From Rhyacophila brunnea (lineage: Eukaryota; Arthropoda; Insecta; Trichoptera; Rhyacophilidae), in contig JAGYXB010000965.1 of the NCBI GenBank assembly GCA_022495005.1, positions 310,001 through 374,000 of the forward strand: DNA of 64,000 nt, in the 5' to 3' direction. Within the stretch, counting starts at the first letter, position 1. Every line of letters begins with the position of its first letter. The notes beneath the pieces are model-generated. The model made no database searches and was not told the DNA's origin. It saw nothing but the letters and a program-made list of their open reading frames with translations. Shown here one piece after another: positions 56,401-64,000 of this stretch. A program made the position numbers and the translations under genes.

Positions 56401-56480
56401 ATCACGGTGACCTCATTTCGGACTGCAGACGGGCGGCCATGAGAGAGGCTCGGGTTCGAATCTCAGTCGGACTAGATGCT
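56401..56480 (+). ncRNA. tRNA-like sequence
   Basis: B-box-like CTCGGGTTCGAATCTCAG at 56448-56466 preceded by a GC-rich stretch. The cloverleaf does not close properly, so it is a pseudo-tRNA or SINE head rather than a gene. Confidence 0.35.
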
Positions 56481-56639
56481 GTGTTGTTAATTTAACGATG
56501 GACCTTCCTCAGGATTCGTTACAAGGAAATTTGCATGTTAACGCCGACCAAGTCAATAAATGAAAACCTTCACCGTGAAATAACGTGCCAAATGATTGAG
56601 TCAAACAAAGTTTAGCTATAACAAGGAAGCCTAATGGCT

Positions 56640-57090
56640 TTAGTAATATCCACATAATGGGGGGGGGGTAAAATGCAAATTAATTTGGTGAATGGAATAT
56701 TAGAGTCGAATATCCTTTGGTCCCACTACAACCATATGTGCCATTCAATGTTTGCTTTAGTAAATTACCAGTAATACTCGGACGCTGCACGTCTAAAAGA
56801 CAATAGGGCGCGGATGACACAAGCTGACAATTAACGGGCATACTAATTTCGACAGTTAGCCACGCGCATTCGATAACCACTTATACACACACGTAGTTAT
56901 AGCTGCAGGCTAGGTGTTCATCGCTAAAATCAAAGTGCGGAATGTTTGGGTATTGAGAATGTACCCGGAAATCAATGACACATGCTAGCTTTGTGTTGAC
57001 CCGCCTTCTCTCGCCGCCTTGACAAATCAATAATAAATTATGGATATTTTTTCGAAATGGACCCCCCCCATACGATTTTCTGTGTGCACA
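56640..57090 (+). repeat. Unclassified dispersed repeat, copy 3
   Basis: Shared with 2160-2790: CGTCTAAAAGACAATAGGGC, TAGTTATAGCTGCAGGCTAG, GCCGCCTTGACAAATC, AATTATGGATATTTTTTCGA and AATGGACCCCCCCC. Confidence 0.55.
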
Positions 57091-57574
57091 CGCCCCTATT
57101 GGAATAATTGATGGCGTTTCTGTAACGTTTTTCACAAATTTTAGACGCTACGGTTCGACCAGATTATAAATCAATGGTCAAAGTACACTCCAGTTCGGTT
57201 CCATTTCCAGCTCTAGATTTCAATATCTTCCTTTTAAATATCAATCACACTACAGCCGCGCGATGCAACCTCTGCTCGAATGTGTCCAAAAATAGATGGC
57301 CGTCTAGTATTGAGATCAAATACGTGTATAAATTAAATAATTAAAACAACGGCAATACAAGGGAAAGACAGAATAAAATAAGTAAGTAAATTACAATATT
57401 ACAATCATATTGTATAAAATTCTGGTAGGTGCTCGTAAGTATCAAATTATTAATGCTCTTATTGAATCTAATCAAGTTTGAACATTACTGTCTGTCTGCA
57501 ATACTCCAAGAACAGCGCGTCATTTTTTTATATCAATGCTATACGACTATTACTATTACAGCAAACAATCATAA

Positions 57575-57850
57575 GATACCGTAAGTCCCAAAGACTACGA
57601 TGGGCGGGACATGTGGAGAGAATGCCTGAAGTTAGAGCGCCAAGGATCATGACGAAGTGGCTACCCCAACGGAAGAGACCCAGAGGCCGTCCAAGAAGGA
57701 GATGGGCTGACGCCGTAGAAGTGGACTGGCTTCATATAGGAAGACCCGGTAACTGGAGAAGTGTGGCGAGAGCCCGGAGTGAGTGGAGAGCGGTTGTGGA
57801 GGAGGCCAAATCCCACCCCGGGTGTAGCGCCGTGGCAGAAGAAGAGAAGC
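57575..57850 (+). repeat. LINE ORF2 C-terminus
   Basis: One open frame reads KSQRLRWAGHVERMPEVRAP, RGRPRRRWADAVEVDWLHIG, RPGNWRSVARARSEWRAVVE, EAKSHPGCSAVAEEE. This is a clean insect LINE C-terminal region. The upstream 30 codons are not related. GC-rich relative to its flanks, so the insertion is comparatively young. Confidence 0.85.
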
Positions 57851-58654
57851 TATACGGCTATCTCTTTCCGGTAATATATCTCACGATGAGCTGTGGTACG
57901 GTGAAATGTATCGCGAGTAACCTAGCTCTAGGAAGTGCGGGCGCTCGAACGTACTACATACAAACAGGCATCGAATGGAAATGCATTATTAATCGACTCG
58001 AACCGGTCAAAAACCACTGCGATTTTTACATAATGTCGTCGGATGAGATTATTTATGCATTATTGACAAGTTTCGTTGGTATTTTCCTCGATTTTAAATT
58101 AATGATTATACGGAAAGCGATAAAACAATTTGTTTATTAAAAATTCGCTTTCGGAGGCCGGACATGGTAACAGATTATTATTAAATAAATTGTAAATAAA
58201 AAAAGCCGTTGAGAAATAATTCAGTGCTATAGTTTCAGTATCAGAGTTTATTATCTGTATAAAACGAAATAATACAAAGATAGCATCGTATAGCATTGTC
58301 GTTTCAATACTACTACTATGCAGCTCGGTGTACCATGTTTTGTCGAAAATATTACTTTTGAAAGTGGAGATCTCCCACGACTTGGTCCGCGTGAAATACG
58401 TAAAGATAAACTGGACAGATTTATACACTGAAGCAACAGGCATCTCAACCCGCGCCCCACCTCATATTGCTGCAAGTGCTTTGTTTTATGCTATACTATA
58501 TAATTATAGGTTGATAGCAATAGTGTAATCTATAAGCTTTGTTGCAAGTCATCAATAATAGTAAAGTTGTCCAGTAATTTTACAACTTACAACTATATTC
58601 AGAAAACAAAACTTATCGAAAATAAAGCGCTTGCAATAATTCACCACGTATAGG

Positions 58655-59205
58655 TTGTGAAATAGCAGAGGTGGAGTGGTGAGGTGAGATACGATTAGAC
58701 GGTTCCAACCGTTGTTCAACTCATTGATTCTAAAGAAAAAAACCAAATGGTTCAGTTTATTATTTCATTCTGAATTACGTCAAGTATCGAAATAGCAGAG
58801 GTGGAGTGGTGAGTGGGTGCGGTTAGACAGATCACCGTTGTCTACCTGGTTGATTAAAAAAAACAAAAGTTCGATCTATTTTGTCATTCTGCATTATGTT
58901 AAGTATTGAGTAGTGGTGAGGTAGTAGTAAGGTTAGACGGATCCAACCGTAGTCAACCGCGCCGATTTGAAAAAATCTAAATGGTTCGGTTTATTTTTTC
59001 ATTCTGCATTAAGTATTCAAATAGCAGATGTGAAATGGTGAGGTGGGGCACGGTTAGACGGAACCAACCGTTGTCTAACTCGTCCATTATAACAGAAGTG
59101 GAGCGGTGAGATCTGTATAGGATGCGGTTAGACGGTCGCGCGTCTAGATCCAACCGTCATCTATTTCATTGGTTTGGAAAATCTAAATGGCTGCCTATTT
59201 TTTGT
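58655..59205. repeat. Tandem satellite of about 115-130 bp units
   Basis: About four and a half diverged units start near 58657, 58788, 58905, 59018 and 59090. Each has GAAATAGCAGAGGTGGAGTG, then GGTTAGACGG..., a short palindrome of the form ACGGTTccAACCGT, and a T-rich TTTATTTTTTCATTCTGCAT. No open frame. Confidence 0.8.
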
Positions 59206-62200
59206 GGTAAATACAAATTAAAAATTAAACCGACTCACATTCCCGAAATTATATGATGAGGTGTCCAGTATACAGTATAAATTTAATAGTTATCTCTACG
59301 GAGGACAAAATTAATATTTTTAAATATCTGGCTGTTGCACACATTTCAGAGTTTATGACCTTTACAAGATAAATGAATTTGGAACAGGACGAAGATATAC
59401 TGGGACCAATGCAATCCGGTTATAATACAATAATTAATTATGCACTGTGCAGAGTTAAAAGTTCAATTTCCCAACAACGACAAAATCGAAGTTATCTGGT
59501 TGCAGTGTTATGGCGGCGATACTGTCCAGTTTAAACCGATTCACTTGACATAATATATTAATTTTTTATATTAACGATAAAAATATATTTCAGTGCGTAA
59601 TTATTATTGCATCGACAATACAGTAAAAGAACGTAAACAGCTAATGTATAAACAGATTATGTTGTACAAAAAATAGTGTGGACCAATATACATCTGTCTG
59701 TAGACAAATAGACATTGAATAAAAACACATGAATGACCTGCGAATTGGATGTATTGGGACCATATTTGAAAGGTTTCATCGGAAGTAGCGTCTCGTGGGA
59801 AGTTTACAAACCATCACGTAATTTGTTTGATGGCATAATATGTATATAGTCTGGACTAGGCGAATGACAAAATACACTTTGCACACTTGAATACATGGCG
59901 ACGTCAGTATTGGGTAACTGCTCCTCAGACCGGGTGTGGTTTGATGGCGCCTTTAACTTCAAAAAGTCATCCAGACACTCGAAATAAAGGAACGGCAATC
60001 GACTGCACGTCTGATACGAATATTGCAACTATCTGTGTGTATCAATCGTCGTGATTCGGAGAATCAAGTGGATTTGAGTAGCCTTCAGGGAAGGCGAAGC
60101 AGAGGAAGAACGCACGCTGAAGTGACCTAAGTGAAGGACCCTATTGGGGGCAACTTTCACTACGCCTTGGGGAAGCAGACGAATGATGGCACTAGTTAAC
60201 ACAAAATAGTATGTCCTCGTTTAAGAGGGGTAGCGATCATCAGCCATGAGATAAATAGCATTACTACATACAAAATATTAATATTTTAATACCTATTTCT
60301 TATTGTAATACCTATACACGTATGCGTTAAATCTGTATGAATGTCGAATGAGCAGGGTTGTTAAAAACAGCCCCTGCATCTTTCAGACGTCCAATTTTCA
60401 TTGTCAAAGTATTGTACACCCTGTGGTCGTAACTCCTCAATCATTAAAGTAGGGAATTATCTGTATTGTGGTATGAATGCAATGTATTGCGGGGTAGGGG
60501 AGCCAACTGTCCCGGAATTAAAGTCCTTATCTAGAATCGCGGGTGGAGCTTATCCGGGACGCACTATATCCCGGATTTTTACAAAATTAGTCATTTATTT
60601 GTCGTGGAATAATCGGCTTATCAATTTATTACCGTTTCGTGTTAGTATAATGCAATTATAATGAATACAGTGATAGTACGTAATTATTGACCACAAAGTA
60701 GGCAAATACGTATAACTATTTTGACATTATCAGATAATATATATATTTATTTCCTTATATGGTTGATAATAATTATAATAAAAGCATTGGATTTGGATAA
60801 AAGGTAAATTTTCATCAAAAAAATCCCCAATATCCGCAAAATTAAACAGATAATGAATCAGCAAAATATTATATTTTTGGGAATTTCCTGATAAGAAATT
60901 AATTGCATGTCATGTTGCAGTACAGGAAATAATTGACGAAAGTTTTATTAATATTGTGCGTAAAAATGGGGTTCCCAGTAATAGGTTTGTCACATTCAGG
61001 AAATACAAAATTAAAATAAGGGAAGTGAGCTACCTTCTGGGTGTGGCCGTAAGAAGATAAGATTCTCGAGTATAAAATTAATATATATTGCATAAGCCTT
61101 TACAGAATTGATAGCCTATTCTGCCAACACATCTGCAGAGGTGTCAACATTAACGATTATTGGATTGACCTATTTTGCTAATGTGTTCACTTTGATATTG
61201 TGGTTTTTTTGTGTGAGGACGTCTCCTGATGCGAAAAATAGCATTCTGACTACTAAACTGTTTAACCGTCAGAATGACGAAAATTGAGCAGCATTGCACG
61301 CGTGCACCTATTAAACGGGTGACCGACCGTTCGAACTGTACCGCGGGCCGCTGGCTCTGGGGAGGGCACATTATGATAATTATTGACATCGAATTGACAC
61401 AGTGATAAGCAAGTCATCATCATGTCTTTATAAAGCTATCATGGTCGTAGAACTTCTAAAATATATGGGAATAAATTATTAAAATATGCATAAGGGTGGT
61501 ATTGACGTAGGTACTTAATACCTGTGAATAAGATTCTAATAGGTATAATATGTAAATATTTCATTTTCTTTTTACATATTTGCTATTCGGCCCAGATGTA
61601 GCATACAGTGATTAGTTATATCAACACAATTTGGGGTTAACTCTTTTGAGACAGACGATTCTTATCTATTCGTTCATAGTACCTTAAAAATGGACATTGC
61701 AAAAATAATACCAGACACAACAAATAAAGATTTTAATTGCTTAAAATTAGTTTGAATCTTTATTAATTATAAAGAAATGTTCGCCGATATTGTTGATGTG
61801 GAAATCTGGCAAGTTGGTCATTGTGTTTTATATCGAAAACAACACCGCAATCTAATCGAAAATGTCAAACTTCTGTGTAAATGTCACACGGCAAATTCAA
61901 CAGATGGGCGGCCATTTTTGTTCCGTTCGAAACAAAAACAATACCAATAGGTATTTGAATTTCGTTCGAAATTATTTTTTGATACTTTTTTATGGCCAAC
62001 GAATTCGTTGGAAAAATAAAATTGTTGTTTATCTATTACACAACAATAAATAAATAATTATTTGATGATTAAAAAAATACTTCCGCGCATTCGTAATAAA
62101 TAATAACACGATAAAACTGAAAAAATGACCCAGAAAAACAATGAATATAAAAAATAAATATAGGCGATAATGCATAGGTACATAGGTACGTTGTGTAGTT

Positions 62201-62500
62201 ATATTATACAATTATACATACTTGTATTGAACTGGATAAGACCGTGAATTTGTATTAATAATTCAATACCGATACGATACAATGGTATTGCATTAGCTAA
62301 AATATATTTACTCATTTATTATCACTGGAATTAACACGGTTTTGTTTCAGACTTTCAAAAGTCAATGTACACTTAAAAAATGATATTTATTCATACGACT
62401 TTACATGGACACAAAACAAAAATGGCGAATTAAAAAGTTAACAAAACCATAATGTATAAGGAGCGATACAAAATTTGAATTTGAAACTACAATCTTATAA
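59206..62500. other. Probable Cyclin G first intron, distal part
   Basis: AT-rich. About 60080-60125 (GGAAGGCGAAGCAGAGGAAG) may be a tiny LINE tail (GRRSRGRT) but is too short to call. No exon recognised. Confidence 0.4.
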
Positions 62501-62519
62501 AATTCACAATTTGTAGTTG

Positions 62520-62990
62520 TATCTACCTACCTACGTGCTCGCGAACGCGATAAAAATGTGCGAGCGAGACGGCGACGCGTTAATATGGCGCTGTCTCTTT
62601 CTTTGAGAGGTTTCGAGTGCACAAGGGCAGGCGAGACAGCCTGACGATTCCGTATAGCGGCGTCCCACTCCGCGAGGTGCGTACGAAATTATAGTATGAC
62701 ATCATCACGGTTTAGGAATGTTCTCGAATTTTAGAAAACCCAATAAAACCGTCTTATAATCCGCAACCTGTTGCGTAATACACGCTAAATATACATATAT
62801 TTGATAATTAACAGCGATTGCGTCCATACACTAAGAGAAACTTTGAGAAACCGTGACACAAATAAAATTATACGATGGTAGGTACTTACGATAATGGCGG
62901 CGGTAAGAGAATGGGAAAAATTTTGACACGACAAAAAAGGCACTTAATTTTAATCAAAACTAACAATTTCCACAATAAAATGACGCAGAT
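62520..62990 (-). promoter_or_regulatory. CpG-rich region with a splice donor, possible alternative Cyclin G first exon
   Basis: 62525-62700 is the most CpG-rich stretch in the last 15 kb (GCTCGCGAACGCGAT, GAGCGAGACGGCGACGCGTT). Next to it the minus strand reads CCGCCGCCATTATC directly before GTAAGTACC (donor at 62889), a strong splice site. Consistent with an alternative promoter and non-coding first exon for Cyclin G; not proven. Confidence 0.4.
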
Positions 62991-63176
62991 ATATCTTGAT
63001 CACTAAATTATAATACAATACACAGCTCATAGCACTTGGTAAATAGAGAAAAGCGATTGAATTACACGTAGGTATAATCTACAACGGCAAGCATGTATGT
63101 TAATATTTTCACTATTTTAGAGTTAATATTAATCATATTTTACTGTAAATACGATAAATAAAGTGTATAAACTCAC

Positions 63177-63310
63177 CCGGATGCTCTCTTAACGTTAAAA
63201 TCGTTCTAAAAACTGTCCAATCTGAGTAATATTTTTCGACAGGTACCAACTAGTTCTGACAGATGAGTGTCTAAATTTCAATATGGCCGACACCAAATCC
63301 CCCACCACTC
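63177..63310 (-). promoter_or_regulatory. Candidate Cyclin G non-coding first exon and promoter
   Basis: The minus strand contains AGAGAGCATCCGG before GTGAGTTTAT (donor at 63176), preceded by an initiator-like TCAGATT near 63220 and a GCCATATTG motif near 63285. No ATG opens a frame ending at this donor that would fit Cyclin G, so it would be 5' UTR. The roughly 15.7-kb intron to 47475 is inferred. Confidence 0.4.
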
Positions 63311-64000
63311 CCTAATTTCGTAACATCTGAAGGAATAACTCGTATGTGACGCTTTGAATAAATATATCAAAATCTTTGTAATTAATGAAAATATATTCAC
63401 AATAAATTAATATAGCCAAGGGTAATCAGTAGAGCACCAAAACTTCTTATATCGATCGAAATATTATATTTTAAAGTCTCATAGTAAGCAGTTAATCTTA
63501 ATTTAAAATTTTAGTTTCTCTTGTAAAGTCAGGAATGTATGGTAGATACGTGGTGTTCATCTTTCAAAAAGGTTTTATACAGCTGTGGGTTATGCTATAC
63601 TCACAGGGTTTAGATAACAGTTTGATAACATTATTACTAAATATAATTAAATTTATTTGATATCTACTTCAAAATATTATTTAATATAATATGGAGGGAA
63701 AATGCTGTTTTTTAGAACACTCTAATATTATATGAATGCAATGAAATAATATATTGACAAATTAATCAAGGCTCTAATAATATGCAATTTAATTAATAAT
63801 TATTTGTTATGCCCGATATTATAATAACACATACCTATGACAATAACAAGACAATGATGTAATTATCTGACATCAAATTACTGATGCATAGTATTATAAT
63901 AACATAATCAAACTGATCGACGCCTCCAACTGAATAATAAATAGGTATTATCAAAGTTCATCTTCAAAATATTTAGGAAAAGGTACACACGAAATCTAAA
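63311..64000. other. Intergenic, AT-rich
   Basis: No exon or repeat recognised; many TAATAT tracts. Confidence 0.5.

Noticed and set aside
57478..58140. A 220-aa host gene on the plus strand
   Set aside because: Only the middle 90 codons are recognisable and they are a LINE ORF2 C-terminus; the rest is chance extension.

Overview
This is a 64-kb piece of an AT-rich arthropod nuclear genome, almost certainly from an insect. Small coding exons with canonical GT-AG introns sit in a sea of transposon debris. The dispersed repeats (tRNA-derived SINEs, RTE/Jockey-like LINE tails, hAT, piggyBac and Tc1/pogo miniature elements, TACC/TAGG microsatellite, a short TTAGG run) fit an insect. The repeat flavour and a transposase-like fragment suggest Hemiptera or a similar order, but the order is not proven by the sequence.

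Three protein-coding genes can be rebuilt exon by exon. (1) On the plus strand at 1701-4314, a two-exon gene encodes an RBM48-type RRM protein of about 427 aa. (2) On the minus strand at 14169-24323, plus uncertain 5' exons near 25.5-25.9 kb, ten consistent exons encode a large F-box/leucine-rich-repeat protein of about 870-900 aa. Its LRR fold is interrupted by a long low-complexity region, and one exon is only 44 nt. (3) On the minus strand at 35759-47475, ten coding exons encode a Cyclin G homologue of about 579 aa, with a probable non-coding first exon and promoter near 63.2 kb. RBM48 and the F-box gene converge; the F-box gene and Cyclin G are co-oriented. Every exon-exon join given here preserves frame, and the summed coding lengths divide by three.

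The rest is intergenic or intronic. 4.9-14 kb holds LINE fragments, a transposase-like relic, a Harbinger-like miniature element and a hAT foldback. 14-24 kb (F-box introns) holds SINEs, a pogo-like miniature element, a piggyBac-like relic, a hAT miniature element and duplicated pseudo-exons. 24.6-35 kb holds a LINE tail, duplicated 5' exon copies, a large foldback, nested SINE/hAT insertions, a hAT-type transposase relic and a poly-T-rich stretch. 35-47 kb (Cyclin G introns) holds two TA-flanked miniature elements, two TTAA-flanked piggyBac-like elements and LINE debris. 47.5-63 kb (probable Cyclin G first intron) holds LINE tails, a hAT miniature element and a ~130-bp tandem satellite.

The most notable observations are partial duplications of the F-box gene's own exons (tandem copies of a 5' exon, and two intronic copies of an LRR exon, one of them inverted), and several transposon insertions whose target-site duplications can still be read. 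No bacterial operon, CRISPR array or rRNA gene is present.
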